The notes beneath the pieces were generated by a model that saw only the letters and a program-made list of their open reading frames with translations, had not been told where the DNA came from and made no database searches. Of a stretch of DNA of 64,000 bases, positions 1 to 9,083 are shown piece by piece; the first letter of the stretch is position 1; the number at the start of each line of letters is the position of its first letter. Both the position numbers and the translations under genes were made by a program. The stretch is from Streptomyces cupreus. GTDB taxonomy: Bacteria > Actinomycetota > Actinomycetes > Streptomycetales > Streptomycetaceae. Location of the stretch: the NCBI RefSeq assembly GCF_014257025.1, contig NZ_JACMSF010000035.1, forward strand, positions 31,857-95,856, in the 5' to 3' direction.

Positions 1-1481
1 TAGTTGTCAGTGGCCTTGTTGAGGACCGCGCCACCGAGCGGGTGGTACGTGAGATGGTCGCCCCAGATCTTGTAGGCGCCGAAGAGGTCCGTGCGGTAGA
101 TGGTCCCCTCGGTGGCGTTGATCCTTTCGAAGATCGACTTGGCCATGGTGATCGACGGCTGCTTCCACGCGGTCTGCCAGTCCAGTTCCACCTTCCCGGT
201 CGACGCGTTCCAGGTGAACCGGCCGCGGTGGGGGTTGTCGGTGATCGACAGATAGAACGACGCCCAGGTCTCGATGCCCGTCGGAAGCGGCGCCACCTCG
301 GCGAACGCACCGCCCGCGGTCCAGTTGTCGATGCCCGCCGTAGGGATCGACGACTGGAGGGCTCCGGTCGGATCCCACAGATGGTTGGCCCGGCCGCACA
401 TGACGTTGCCGTTCTCGCCCCAGCCGTTGCCGACCTCGCTGTTGAGGCCGGGCAGCGCGCCCGTGGCCTTCAGCCGGACCAGCAGCTTGCTGGTGCCGAC
501 GCTGCCCGCGGCGAAGAACACCCTTTGCGCGCGTACGGACTTGGTGGCCCTGACGGCTCCGCTCGTGTCGAGCTGCTCGACGGTCACGGAGTAGCCGCCG
601 GTCGCGGGCGTCACCGAGGTGACCCTGTGCAGCGGTGAGATGCCGACCCGGCCGGTCGCGCGGGCCTGCGCGAGATACGTCTTCGGCAGGGTCTTCTTGC
701 CGTGGTTGTTGCCGTAGAGGATCTCGCCGGCCAGGGCCGACCTGGGCACGGCTCCCGTGGCCTCCTGCTTCATGTAGTCCCAGTCGTAGACGCTGGGGAC
801 GAACATGAAGCGGAAGCCCGACCGTCCCGCGTGTTTGCGGCCGACGCGGGCGTACTGGTAGCACTCCGCCGACTCGAACCAGACGGGGTCGATGGTGGTG
901 GCGCCGAGCGTGCTGTTGGCGCGCGGGTAGTAGACGTCGTACATCTCGTCGACGTCGACGGACGGGAGGACGGCGGGGAAACGGGACCGCTGCGGTGTCA
1001 CCGCCATCCCGCCGTTGACGAGCGATCCGCCCCCGACTCCCCGCCCCTGGTACACCACGATGCCGCCCATGTCCTCGGCGTCCAGGATGCCCGTGTACCG
1101 CGGCACGTCCTTGTCGAGCGGGTAGCCGAGGAAGTTGCTCAGCGGCTGCTTGGTCCGGGTGCGAAGCCAGAAGGAGCGGTAGTCCGGGCTGATGGTGTTG
1201 GCGAACACCTTGCCGTCCGTCCCCGGGCTGTCCCAGGCCATACCCATTTCCACCATGTGCACATCCACACCGGCCTGCGCGAGTCGCAGCGCGGTGACGG
1301 ACCCCCCGTACCCGGTGCCGATCACGAGTGCGGTGACCTGCGCGCCGGGTTCGAGCGCGGCAGCATTCGGCAGATCGAATGCACCCAGTGCTGCGGCGCC
1401 AATAATAGAACCAGTTCTACCAATGAATCGTCGGCGGGAAAGACCTCTTCCTTCCAGTGTGATGACAGATCTGGAGCCCAT
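1..1481 (-). CDS. Cholesterol oxidase, FAD-dependent (GMC type), 3' end cut by window edge
   Basis: Secreted flavoenzyme that oxidises and isomerises 3-beta-hydroxysterols to 4-en-3-ones. The start at 1481 (MGSRSVITLEGRGLSRRRFI) gives a twin-arginine signal (SRRRFIG), then the FAD-binding motif GTGYGGS near residue 55, GGIVVYQGRGVGGGS around 140, WGENGNVMCGRANH in the substrate-domain region, and YHPLGG carrying the class I catalytic histidine just before position 1. The catalytic Asn and the C-terminus lie outside the window. Class I (non-covalent FAD) enzymes are about 540 residues, so roughly 50 residues are missing. No partner gene is adjacent inside the window. Confidence 0.9.
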   Translation of the reverse strand, partial: MGSRSVITLEGRGLSRRRFIGRTGSIIGAAALGAFDLPNAAALEPGAQVTALVIGTGYGGSVTALRLAQAGVDVHMVEMGMAWDSPGTDGKVFANTISPDYRSFWLRTRTKQPLSNFLGYPLDKDVPRYTGILDAEDMGGIVVYQGRGVGGGSLVNGGMAVTPQRSRFPAVLPSVDVDEMYDVYYPRANSTLGATTIDPVWFESAECYQYARVGRKHAGRSGFRFMFVPSVYDWDYMKQEATGAVPRSALAGEILYGNNHGKKTLPKTYLAQARATGRVGISPLHRVTSVTPATGGYSVTVEQLDTSGAVRATKSVRAQRVFFAAGSVGTSKLLVRLKATGALPGLNSEVGNGWGENGNVMCGRANHLWDPTGALQSSIPTAGIDNWTAGGAFAEVAPLPTGIETWASFYLSITDNPHRGRFTWNASTGKVELDWQTAWKQPSITMAKSIFERINATEGTIYRTDLFGAYKIWGDHLTYHPLGGAVLNKATDN

Positions 1482-1587
1482 GTAGATCCCCTTTCTCTTA
1501 CACAATCGAAACGGGTTCTACTAAGAAGCGTGAAACAAGTCACGAGAAACCTACGGGTAACTTGAGAGCTGTTCCGTGGGATTTCCG

Positions 1588-2463
1588 TCAGTCGCCGGCG
1601 ATGGAGATCTGGCTCTCCTGCATCGGGTTCTTGTCGGCGTACCGCACCAGGTCGAGGAAGCGCGAGTCGCCGACGACTGCCAGCAGTTCCTCGCTGGTGA
1701 CCGGGGCGGAGGTCGTGGCGTTTGTGTCCGGGGTGACGGTGAGTGCGACATCGCTGTTCCCGTAGGAGAAATAGACCATGGTGGCCGTGGTCTCCGGTGA
1801 GTCGGAGAGCATGCGGTACGAGATCGCCTCGATGCCGCCGGGCAGGGTGGTCCGTTCACAGCTGCCGCCCTTGAGGGCGCCCGGCTCGTCGGGGCAGGGC
1901 TTCGGGCCGGAGCCGCCGCCGGACGGCCGTACGGAGAAGATGACGGGGAACACCTTGCCGTCGTCGGTCTCGCCCTGGTAGCGCCGCACTTCGAGGTCGA
2001 CCGGCCGGATCAGGCCGACCGCGTCCGGCAGCAGCTCGTCGAGGAGGACGGCCACCCGCTGCTGGAAATCCTCCCGCTGTTTCCGCTCGGCGGGCGGCAG
2101 GTCGGCCATGGCCGTTTCCTCATCGCTCGTGGGTTCGATGTGCACCGGCGTGCGGTACGCCTCCGGCTCCTGCACCGGGGTGGGCGACTCGCTCGGCTCG
2201 GGGGTGCCGCTCGCGGCGGGTCGGACCGTCGTCCCACCGTCGCCCCCGGCCGGCAGCCCCACGGCGCCGACCACTGCTGCCCCGGCCACACAGACGATCC
2301 CGGCGGCGATAGCGAGACGGGCACGCGCCCTGCGGCGGCGGCCCTGGGTGACCGCGGTGGGCACCAGGTCGTGCACCGGCGGCAGTTCCGCCACCGTCCG
2401 TTCCATCGCGTCCCTGACCAGCAGGGCGTTCCGCTGGTCGTCCTCGGGCATGTTGTCTCCCAT
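1588..2463 (-). CDS. Membrane protein paired with ECF sigma factor
   Basis: A 291-residue protein with a cytoplasmic N-terminus of about 55 residues, an Arg-rich stretch (QGRRRRARARL), one membrane segment (about 60-80, AIAAGIVCVAGAAVVGAVGL), a Pro/Ser/Thr-rich spacer and an extracytoplasmic domain. It starts 9 bp behind the SigE-family sigma gene with ribosome site GAGGAG, so the two are one operon. Sigma-factor neighbours of this topology in Streptomyces often act as regulators or anti-sigma factors, but I see no zinc anti-sigma (HxxxCxxC) motif. Its exact role is unknown. Confidence 0.75.
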   Translation of the reverse strand: MGDNMPEDDQRNALLVRDAMERTVAELPPVHDLVPTAVTQGRRRRARARLAIAAGIVCVAGAAVVGAVGLPAGGDGGTTVRPAASGTPEPSESPTPVQEPEAYRTPVHIEPTSDEETAMADLPPAERKQREDFQQRVAVLLDELLPDAVGLIRPVDLEVRRYQGETDDGKVFPVIFSVRPSGGGSGPKPCPDEPGALKGGSCERTTLPGGIEAISYRMLSDSPETTATMVYFSYGNSDVALTVTPDTNATTSAPVTSEELLAVVGDSRFLDLVRYADKNPMQESQISIAGD

Positions 2464-2472
2464 GGCGGCTCC

Positions 2473-3006
2473 TCAGCTCTCCGTGGTGTAGATGTGGGCC
2501 TCGCCCAGTTGCGCGCGCAGCTTGGCCAGGGAGCGTGAGCACTGGCTCTTGACCGTGGATTCGCTGCAGTTCAGAAGCTCGGCGACGGACTCGACGCTCT
2601 GGTCCTCCCAGTACCGCAGCACGACCATGGCCCGGGCCCTGGGCGGCAGCACGGCCAGTGCCGACAGCAGGGTCACCCGCCGATCGGCGTGCTCGGGCGC
2701 GGGCCGGGAGCCGGGGCGGGAGTGCGCCAGCAGATCACGCAGCCGACGCCGCCGCTCGGCCAGATAGGTGCGGGTCAGCACGGTCCTGGCATAGGCCTCG
2801 ATGTGGTCGGCGGCGCTCGCCCGCCGCCAGTGCTGGAACAGCTTGGCGAGCGTGGTCTGCGTCAGGTCCCGGGCCGTCTCCGGGTCCCCGCACAGCAGGT
2901 ACGCGGTCCGGTACAGCCGTCTCTGGCGCGCCCGGGCGAAAGTCTCGAAGCTCTCGGGCGCCCGGGAGCGCCCTGGTGCTTCGGAGCCCCGGCCGTTCTC
3001 CGGCAT
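2473..3006 (-). CDS. SigE-family ECF RNA polymerase sigma factor
   Basis: A short sigma-70 family factor. Region 2 is visible as YRTAYLLCGDPETARDLTQ followed by TLAKLFQHWRR. Region 4 is the helix-turn-helix WEDQSVESVAELLNCSEST plus VKSQCSRSLAKL. I chose the ATG at 3006 over the upstream in-frame start at 3033 because GAGAGGAG lies 5 bp before it. The family (TIGR02983 type) is abundant in Streptomyces and normally travels with a membrane regulator, here the next gene. Target genes are not visible. Confidence 0.88.
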   Translation of the reverse strand: MPENGRGSEAPGRSRAPESFETFARARQRRLYRTAYLLCGDPETARDLTQTTLAKLFQHWRRASAADHIEAYARTVLTRTYLAERRRRLRDLLAHSRPGSRPAPEHADRRVTLLSALAVLPPRARAMVVLRYWEDQSVESVAELLNCSESTVKSQCSRSLAKLRAQLGEAHIYTTES

Positions 3007-3200
3007 CTGTTCTCCTCTCAGAAGCCCTGTCAAGGGGCTCTGTTCCTGTCACCCCTCTTCAGAGCGCTGCCGCACGCCAAAGGTTGAAAGGAGGATTCAC
3101 TCGGTCCGCCGGCTGCACCGCATGGCGGTCGCACGCACGACACGCCGCCGGATGGTCCATCCGACCTGTTCGCGACCTTTCGGACCATACAGTGCTGAAT

Positions 3201-4262
3201 ATGGTGAAATTTCATATTGCCTACCTGGCATGTACCGCAGCGATCATCGGGGCGGCGTTCGGGGCCGCCCCGCCCGTGGGTGCCGACCCAATGATCCATG
3301 TGGTCTTTCCAGGGGAGTCGATCCAGAAAGTGGTGGACGCTGCCGAGCCGGGAGACACCGTTCTCCTGACCGCCGGCACATACCGCGAGAGCGTCAATGT
3401 GAGCACGTCCGGGATCACCCTGCGCGGCATGGGCCCCAGCACCGTCATCGAACCGGGCACGAAGAAGGACGCCAACAGGTGTGCCGAGGAAGGCAACGGC
3501 ATCTGCGTGGTCGGGACGAAGGACCGCAACGTCGAGGGCGTCACCGTCGCTTCCCTGACAGTGACCGGCTTCGCGAGCACCGGAGTGTTCGCCCAGGCGA
3601 CCGACGGGCTGACCGTGCGGAACGTGACCGCGGTGAAGAACGGGGTGTGGGGGATCGCCCAGGAGCGTTCGGTCCGCGGGGTGTTCCGGAAGAACACCGC
3701 CCGGGACAACGGCGACGCCGGACTGTTCCTCGCGAACACGATCAAGGCCGAGGAAGGCGCCGCGAACACCGAAGGAGCGGTGGTCGAACGCAACCGCCTG
3801 GAAGGCAACCGGATCGGCATCACCGTCCGGCGCCTGCGGAACCTCACCGTCGCGAACAACCACCTCACCGGCAACTGCGCGGGCGTCTTCGTCGTCGGCG
3901 ACGAGAACAAGCCGAGGGCCGGCGCCCTGACCGTGCGCGACAACCACATCGCGCGCAACAACAAGTCCTGCCCGAAGACCGCACGGCTGGACGCGTTGCA
4001 GGGCTCCGGCATCGTGCTGACCGGTGCCGAGGACACCCTGGTGACGCGGAACCTCATCATGGGCAACGTCGGTGCCTCCCGGTTGTCGGGCGGCATCGTC
4101 CTGTTCAAGAGCCTCGTGGGCACCACCAGCGAGCGGAACCGGATCACCGGCAACGTGCTGGTGGGCAACGCCCCGGCGGACCTCGTCAACACGGACACCG
4201 GCGAGGGCAACACCTTCGAAGGCAACTCCTGCCAGGCGTCCATGCCTGCGGGACTGTGCTGA
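3201..4262 (+). CDS. Secreted right-handed parallel beta-helix protein
   Basis: A 353-residue protein with a signal peptide (MVKFHIAYLACTAAIIGAAFGAAPPVGA) followed by repeated beta-helix coils. The first coil region reads GESIQKVVDAAEPGDTVLL and TYRESVNVSTSGITLRG, and there are recurrent N-R-I-x-G-N, NHLTGN and NLIMGN turns. Four cysteines in the mature part could form disulphides. Such folds occur in polysaccharide lyases and in periplasmic NosD-like proteins; no catalytic residues can be assigned. The ATG at 3201 has a weak ribosome site. It lies 42 bp before the methyltransferase gene and may be cotranscribed with it. Confidence 0.75.
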   Translation: MVKFHIAYLACTAAIIGAAFGAAPPVGADPMIHVVFPGESIQKVVDAAEPGDTVLLTAGTYRESVNVSTSGITLRGMGPSTVIEPGTKKDANRCAEEGNGICVVGTKDRNVEGVTVASLTVTGFASTGVFAQATDGLTVRNVTAVKNGVWGIAQERSVRGVFRKNTARDNGDAGLFLANTIKAEEGAANTEGAVVERNRLEGNRIGITVRRLRNLTVANNHLTGNCAGVFVVGDENKPRAGALTVRDNHIARNNKSCPKTARLDALQGSGIVLTGAEDTLVTRNLIMGNVGASRLSGGIVLFKSLVGTTSERNRITGNVLVGNAPADLVNTDTGEGNTFEGNSCQASMPAGLC

Positions 4263-4304
4263 CCGGCCGTGGTCGCTCATGAACTCGAAGAAGGAAGACG
4301 GCAT

Positions 4305-5333
4305 ATGACGACCGCTCAGACCGCCCCGCCGCCGTCCATGCGGCTCAGGGAGCTCGTGTTCGGGGCGGCCTGTGCGGCCGCCCTCCGCGCGGCCGCCCGG
4401 CTGGGGGTCGCCGACGCCCTCGGTGACGGCCCGATGGCCGTGGAGGATCTCGCGGCGGCGGTGAAGACCGAACCGAAGCCGCTGCGGCGGCTGTTGCGTG
4501 CCCTGTCCTGCTACGGCGTCTTCGCCGAGCAGCAGGACGGGACGTTCACGCACACCGACATGTCCCGGCTGCTGCGCGAGGACGATCCGAACAGCCTGCG
4601 CGCCATCTCCCTGTGGTGCACCGAGCCGTGGACCTGGGGCGCGTGGCCGAGGCTTGACGAGGCGGTGCGCTCGGGCCGCAACGTGGTCGAGGACCTGTAC
4701 GGCAAGGAGTTCTTCGTCTACCTCAACGAGGACGCCCCGGAGTCGGCCGATGTCTTCAACCGTGCCATGACGACGTCCAGCGTGCAGTCCGCGCGGGATG
4801 TCGCCGAGTTCCTCGATCTGTCGGGGAGTTCGTCGGTCGCCGACATCGGCGGCGGTCAGGGACATGTGGTGGCGAGCCTGCTGGAGAAGTACCCCTCGCT
4901 CCACGGGAGCCTGCTCGACCTGCCGCGCGTGGTGGAGAACGCCGATCCACGGCTGCGGGCGGGCGGCGTGCTCGCGGACCGGGTGCGCATCGTGCCCGGC
5001 GACTGCCGCGAGGCCATCCCGGTCCGGGCCGATGTGTACATCATCAAGAACATCCTGGAGTGGGACGACGACAGTACCGCCCGGACCCTGCGCAACGTCA
5101 TCGAGGCGGGCGGTCCCGGAGCGCGGGTCGTGGTCATCGAGAACCTCGTCGACGACACACCGTCCATGCGGTTCAGCACGGCCATGGACCTGCTGCTGCT
5201 CCTGAATGTCGGAGGGGCCAAGCACACCACCGAGAGCATGGTCGCCCGGCTGACGGACGCGGGCCTGGTCATCGACGGCATCCGCCCGGTCAACCCCTAC
5301 CTGCACGCGTTCGACTGCACCGTCCCCGGATGA
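4305..5333 (+). CDS. SAM-dependent O-methyltransferase (family 2)
   Basis: A 342-residue methyltransferase of the TcmN/DmpM type. The N-terminal winged dimerisation domain (RELVFGAACAAALRAAARLGVADAL) is followed by the SAM motif VADIGGGQGHVVASLL near residue 180, LLDLPRVV, GDCREAIP and the catalytic-domain IIKNILEWDDDSTARTLRN. The start at 4305 has GAAGGAAG upstream. It converges on the spore-pigment operon and shares its terminator, so tailoring of the pigment polyketide is a plausible role; this is inference from position, since the family also methylates unrelated phenols. Confidence 0.82.
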   Translation: MTTAQTAPPPSMRLRELVFGAACAAALRAAARLGVADALGDGPMAVEDLAAAVKTEPKPLRRLLRALSCYGVFAEQQDGTFTHTDMSRLLREDDPNSLRAISLWCTEPWTWGAWPRLDEAVRSGRNVVEDLYGKEFFVYLNEDAPESADVFNRAMTTSSVQSARDVAEFLDLSGSSSVADIGGGQGHVVASLLEKYPSLHGSLLDLPRVVENADPRLRAGGVLADRVRIVPGDCREAIPVRADVYIIKNILEWDDDSTARTLRNVIEAGGPGARVVVIENLVDDTPSMRFSTAMDLLLLLNVGGAKHTTESMVARLTDAGLVIDGIRPVNPYLHAFDCTVPG

Positions 5334-5356
5334 CCACGTCCCGGACAGATCCCGCA

Positions 5357-5407
5357 GACCGCCGGTCGCCGGGCACGCAACCCTCGCGTGCCCGGCGACC
5401 GGCGGTC
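5357..5407. terminator. Bidirectional hairpin terminator
   Basis: A perfect 22-bp inverted repeat (arms 5357-5378 and 5386-5407, 7-nt loop) sits between the convergent methyltransferase and TcmI-like cyclase genes. Its position and stem length fit a terminator serving both strands. Confidence 0.85.
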
Positions 5408-5418
5408 GAACGGCCGGT

Positions 5419-5751
5419 TCAGGAGGCGGTGTCCCGCTCCCAGCGGTAGAAGCACCGCGCCATCGCGTCCTTCGGCGAACGCCAGGTCGCCGGGTCGTAC
5501 GCGGTGACGTACGCCGACAGCCGTTCACTGATGTCCCGGAACTCGGGGTGCCCGGCCAACTTCGCGATGGCGGGGCCGGGGTCCTGCTCGGACTCGATGA
5601 GGTGCAGATACACGTCGTCGAACTGGAAGAGGCTGCGCCGGGCGACCCCCACGAGGTGCGGCAGCTCTCCCCGGTCCGACTCCTCGAACACCTCGGCGAT
5701 GTCCTGGGCCGACCCCGGGGCCATACGGGCGACGATCAGGGATTGGTGCAT
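5419..5751 (-). CDS. TcmI-family polyketide cyclase (WhiE ORFVII type)
   Basis: A 110-residue ferredoxin-like-fold cyclase that closes later rings of an aromatic polyketide. Family signatures are ARMAPGSAQDIAEVFEESD, LPHLVGVARRSLFQFDDVYLHLIE and the C-terminal AMARCFYRW. Ribosome site GGAGGA precedes the ATG at 5751. It is the last gene of the minus-strand spore-pigment operon, 19 bp after the aromatase gene, the same position as ORFVII in the whiE cluster of S. coelicolor. Confidence 0.9.
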   Translation of the reverse strand: MHQSLIVARMAPGSAQDIAEVFEESDRGELPHLVGVARRSLFQFDDVYLHLIESEQDPGPAIAKLAGHPEFRDISERLSAYVTAYDPATWRSPKDAMARCFYRWERDTAS

Positions 5752-5770
5752 CGTCCTGTCCTCCGTCGGA

Positions 5771-6250
5771 TCAGTCGGACAGTGTCGGCACGGGGCGGCG
5801 TTCCCCGGCGACCTGCTCGATACGGTCCCGGATCAGGGCCATCTGGACCTTGGAATTCCGGTTGATGTTGTCCGTCATCCAGTCGTCGTCGACCGGCGCG
5901 TCCGGCTTCATCGCGAAGTCCTGCGTCCACACCATCCGCGTGCCCTCGGGCACCTTCCCGTACTGCCACACGATGTTCATGTGGGCGAAGGGCCCGGTCT
6001 CGACGCGTCGGGCCCGCACAGTGAGCGTGTCGCGGTCCGTCTCCCGTTCCGAGACCCAGCTCCACACCTTGCCGTTCTCGTCGGGGTGCATGGTGAGCCG
6101 GAACGTGGTCTTGTTCCCCTCCTGGGAGAGGATCTCGGCGGTGGCGTACTCGCTGAACAGCCGGGGCCAGTTCGCGACGTCGTTGGTCATCTCCCAGACC
6201 AGGTCGACCGGCGCGGCGATGGTGATCTCGTTCTGCGTGTGTCCGGCCAT
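5771..6250 (-). CDS. Polyketide aromatase/cyclase, SRPBCC fold (WhiE ORFVI type)
   Basis: A 159-residue START/Bet v1-like protein that folds and aromatises the first ring(s) of the nascent poly-beta-ketone. Visible family features are NEITIAAPVDLVWEMTNDV, WPRLFSEYATAEIL and TRMVWTQDFAMKPDAPVDD, with the C-terminal helix DNINRNSKVQMALIRDRIE. Single-domain length matches WhiE ORFVI and the TcmN N-terminal half. It starts 1 bp after the ACP stop, indicating translational coupling. Confidence 0.92.
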   Translation of the reverse strand: MAGHTQNEITIAAPVDLVWEMTNDVANWPRLFSEYATAEILSQEGNKTTFRLTMHPDENGKVWSWVSERETDRDTLTVRARRVETGPFAHMNIVWQYGKVPEGTRMVWTQDFAMKPDAPVDDDWMTDNINRNSKVQMALIRDRIEQVAGERRPVPTLSD

Positions 6251-6251
6251 G

Positions 6252-6509
6252 TCAGGCTCCCGCCAGAAGCGCGCTGTTGGTGAGTTCGAGGAACTGCCGG
6301 GGACTCTTGCTCTTCTCCGCGTCCGGCGGCATCGGCGTGCCGTACCTGTTCTCCAGCTCGCCCACGATGCCGAGCAGACCGAGCGAGTCGATGCCGAGGG
6401 CGTCGAAGCCGGAGTCGCACCGCTGCTTGAGTTCCTCCGGGGCGACGGTGACCCCGGCGGCCTTCTTCATGAGTTCGGACAGCTCTTCCACGGTGATTCG
6501 GTCACTCAT
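6252..6509 (-). CDS. Acyl carrier protein of the spore-pigment PKS
   Basis: An 85-residue type II PKS carrier protein. The phosphopantetheine site is the serine in FDALGIDSLGLLG, followed by the helix-II/III region ELENRYGTPMPPDAEKSKS. Ribosome site AAGGAGAG precedes the ATG at 6509. Gene order KS-beta, ACP, aromatase matches whiE ORFIV-VI. The ACP tethers the growing chain made by the KS pair upstream. Confidence 0.93.
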   Translation of the reverse strand: MSDRITVEELSELMKKAAGVTVAPEELKQRCDSGFDALGIDSLGLLGIVGELENRYGTPMPPDAEKSKSPRQFLELTNSALLAGA

Positions 6510-6567
6510 GCGGTTTCTCTCCTTGCTTCGTGACAGGTGCTTCGTGATGTGTGCTCGCGATGCCTCG

Positions 6568-7818
6568 CTACGAGGCGTCGCCGGCGCCGAGCCGTAGCAC
6601 CAGCGCCGAGTTCGACCCCATGAGTCCTCGGCTGAGGACCAGCGCCGTGCGCGGCTCGGCGGCACGGGCGCGGGTGGTGACGAGGTCGAGGTCGTGGCAG
6701 ATGTCGAAGACGTTGGGGGTGGGCGGGATCACGCCGTGCTCCATCGCGAGCACCGCCGCCGCCGCGTCCAGCACGGGGGCCGCGCCGTAGCCCCGGCCGA
6801 TGGCGGTCTTCGGCGCCGTGACGGGGACGCGTGTGCCGTGCGTGCCGAGGGCGTCGGCGATCGCCAGCGCCTCGGCGCGGTCCGCCTCCGGTACGCCGAG
6901 GGCGTCCGCGAAGACCACGTCGATCTCCTCGGGGGCGCAGCCGGCCTCGCGCAGGGCGCCCCGGATCGCCTCGGCCAGCCCTTCCCGGGACTGCTCCCAG
7001 CGGGAGGCACCGGTGAACGTCGCCGCGTGTCCCGCCAGGACGGCCCGTACGGGCGCGCCCCGTTCCCGGGCCGCCGCCTCGGCCTCCACGACGAGCATGG
7101 CGCCGCCCTCGGCCGGCACGAACCCGCAGGCCGCGGCGGTGAAGGGGCGGTAGGCCCGCTCCGGGTCCTCGACGGTGCTCAACTCCCCGTAACCGAGCTG
7201 GCAGACCACCGAATAGGGGGCCAGCGGCGCCTCGGTCGCGCCGGCCACCATCACATCGGTGCCGCGCCGCACGGCCCGCGCCGCGTGCGCCAGCGCGTCC
7301 AGCCCGCCGGCCTCGTCGGAGGCGATCACCCCGCAGGGGCCCTTGAAGCCGCGGCGGATGGAGATCTGGCCAGTGCTCGCGGCGTAGAACCAGGCGATGG
7401 ACTGGTACGGCCCCACGAAGCGGCTGCCCTTGGACCACAGCTGTTGCAGCTCACGCTGCCCGAACTCGCCGCCGCCGGAACCGGCCGCGGTGACCACGCC
7501 GACGGAGAACGGCGCGGCGTCGGTGGCGGGCCGGTCGAGGCCGGCGTCGTCGAGGGCGAGGTCGGCCGCGGCCATCGCGAAGTGCGTGAACCTGTCGGTC
7601 TGGACGAGGTAGCGCTCTTCGATCGCCGACGGCGGGTCGAAGTCCCGGATCTGGCCGGCCACCCGCAGCGGCAGGTGCTCGCATCCTTCGCGGGCGACCC
7701 GGTCCAGGACGCTGATGCCCTCCCTGGTGGACTTCCAGAAGGTCTCGGTGCTGGTTCCGTTGGGCGCGACCACGCCGATTCCGGTGACGGCCGCGCGCCT
7801 AGGATGCGGTTCGCTCAT
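6568..7818 (-). CDS. Ketosynthase chain-length factor (KS-beta, WhiE ORFIV type)
   Basis: A 416-residue partner subunit of the minimal PKS that decarboxylates malonyl-ACP and sets chain length. It keeps the thiolase fold (VTGIGVVAPNG, GGAMLVVEAEAAARERG, TAPKTAIGRGYGAAPVLD) but has no catalytic Cys. The position reads ASDEAGGLDAL, that is Glu where most chain-length factors have Gln. It starts inside the KS-alpha stop (4-bp ATGA overlap, 7815-7818), typical of coupled KS pairs. Confidence 0.93.
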   Translation of the reverse strand: MSEPHPRRAAVTGIGVVAPNGTSTETFWKSTREGISVLDRVAREGCEHLPLRVAGQIRDFDPPSAIEERYLVQTDRFTHFAMAAADLALDDAGLDRPATDAAPFSVGVVTAAGSGGGEFGQRELQQLWSKGSRFVGPYQSIAWFYAASTGQISIRRGFKGPCGVIASDEAGGLDALAHAARAVRRGTDVMVAGATEAPLAPYSVVCQLGYGELSTVEDPERAYRPFTAAACGFVPAEGGAMLVVEAEAAARERGAPVRAVLAGHAATFTGASRWEQSREGLAEAIRGALREAGCAPEEIDVVFADALGVPEADRAEALAIADALGTHGTRVPVTAPKTAIGRGYGAAPVLDAAAAVLAMEHGVIPPTPNVFDICHDLDLVTTRARAAEPRTALVLSRGLMGSNSALVLRLGAGDAS

Positions 7819-9083
7819 TCGGTCTTCTCCCTCGGCAGGTTCAGGATCACCGCGGACTGGAAGCCGCCGAACCCACTGCCCACGGAGAGCACGCTGCTCA
7901 GTCTTCGCTCGCGAGCGACGCGCGGGACGTAGTCCAGGTCGCACTCGGGGTCCGGGGTCTCGTAGTTCGCGGTGGGCGGGACGACCTGGTGAGTCAGGGC
8001 CAGCGCACAGGCGGCGACTTCGATCGCCCCGATCGCGCCGAGGGAATGGCCCACCATGGATTTGATGGAGCTCATGGGCGTGTCATAGGCGTGCGCGCCC
8101 AGAACCCGTTTGACCGCGGCCGTCTCGTGCCGGTCGTTCTGCTGGGTGCCCGACCCGTGCGCGTTGACGTAGTCGATCGCGGTGGCGTCGAGGCGGGCCT
8201 GGTCGAGGGCGCCCTCGATGGCCCGGGCCATCTCCAGGCCCTCGGTGGTCAGACCGGTCATGTGGTAGGCGTTGCCGAAGGTGGCGTAGCCGCTGATCTC
8301 GCAGTACACCTGGGCGCCGCGGGCCAGGGCGTGGTCCAGCTCCTCCAGGACGAGTACGGCGCCGCCCTCGCCCATGACGAACCCGTTGCGGTCCGCGTCG
8401 AAGGGGCGGGAGGCGTGGGCGGGATCGTCGTTGTTGGGGGAGGTGGCTTTGATCGCGTCGAAGCACGCCATGGTGATCGGGGAGATCGGCGAGTCCGACG
8501 CCCCGGCTATGCAGACGTCGGCCCGGCCCTCCTCGATCGTGTGGAAGGCGTACCCGACCGCGTCGAGCCCCGAGGTGCAGCCCGTGGAGACGGTCTGCAC
8601 CGGCCCGCGGGCCTCGAACCGCTCCGCCACCGTCGAGGCGAGGGTGCTGGGCGCGAACGCCCGTTGGAGGTGGGGGCCCGCTTCCCGGTGATCCACGTCC
8701 CAGCGTTGCCCGTGGCTGCTGACCAGGACGTAGTCGTGTTCCAGCCGGGTGGTTCCGCCGACCGCGGTGCCCAGCGAGACCCCGACCCGCCAGGGGTTCT
8801 CCAGGGCGAGGTCGAGGCCGGAGTCCCGTATCGCCTCCTCGCCGGCGACCAGGGCGAACTGGATGTACCGGTCGCACCGGGCGATCTGCTCCGCGTCCAG
8901 CCCGTGGGCCGCCGGGTCGAAGTCGCACTCGGCGGCGATCCTCGAACGCAGCCCGGCCGGGTCGAAGAACGTGATGCCGCGTGTCGCCGTGCGACCGCTG
9001 GCCAGGAGATCCCAGAACGCCGGGACACCGATGCCGCCCGGGGCGACGATGCCTATGCCGGTGACCGCCACGCGCCTGCTCAT
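7815..9083 (-). CDS. Beta-ketoacyl synthase alpha subunit (KS-alpha, WhiE ORFIII type)
   Basis: A 422-residue condensing enzyme of the minimal type II PKS. The active-site Cys is in STGCTSGLDAVG, the two catalytic histidines are in VNAHGSGTQQNDRHE and SMVGHSLGAIGA, and a lysine in SSIKSM precedes the second. It starts at ATG 9083, overlapping the cupin stop by 4 bp, and its own stop overlaps the KS-beta start. This tight coupling of cupin, KS-alpha and KS-beta mirrors whiE ORFII-IV. Confidence 0.94.
   Translation of the reverse strand: MSRRVAVTGIGIVAPGGIGVPAFWDLLASGRTATRGITFFDPAGLRSRIAAECDFDPAAHGLDAEQIARCDRYIQFALVAGEEAIRDSGLDLALENPWRVGVSLGTAVGGTTRLEHDYVLVSSHGQRWDVDHREAGPHLQRAFAPSTLASTVAERFEARGPVQTVSTGCTSGLDAVGYAFHTIEEGRADVCIAGASDSPISPITMACFDAIKATSPNNDDPAHASRPFDADRNGFVMGEGGAVLVLEELDHALARGAQVYCEISGYATFGNAYHMTGLTTEGLEMARAIEGALDQARLDATAIDYVNAHGSGTQQNDRHETAAVKRVLGAHAYDTPMSSIKSMVGHSLGAIGAIEVAACALALTHQVVPPTANYETPDPECDLDYVPRVARERRLSSVLSVGSGFGGFQSAVILNLPREKTE

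Noticed and set aside
3030..5528. 832-residue minus-strand open frame
   Set aside because: A GC-bias shadow of the beta-helix and methyltransferase genes, with composition unlike protein and no domain.
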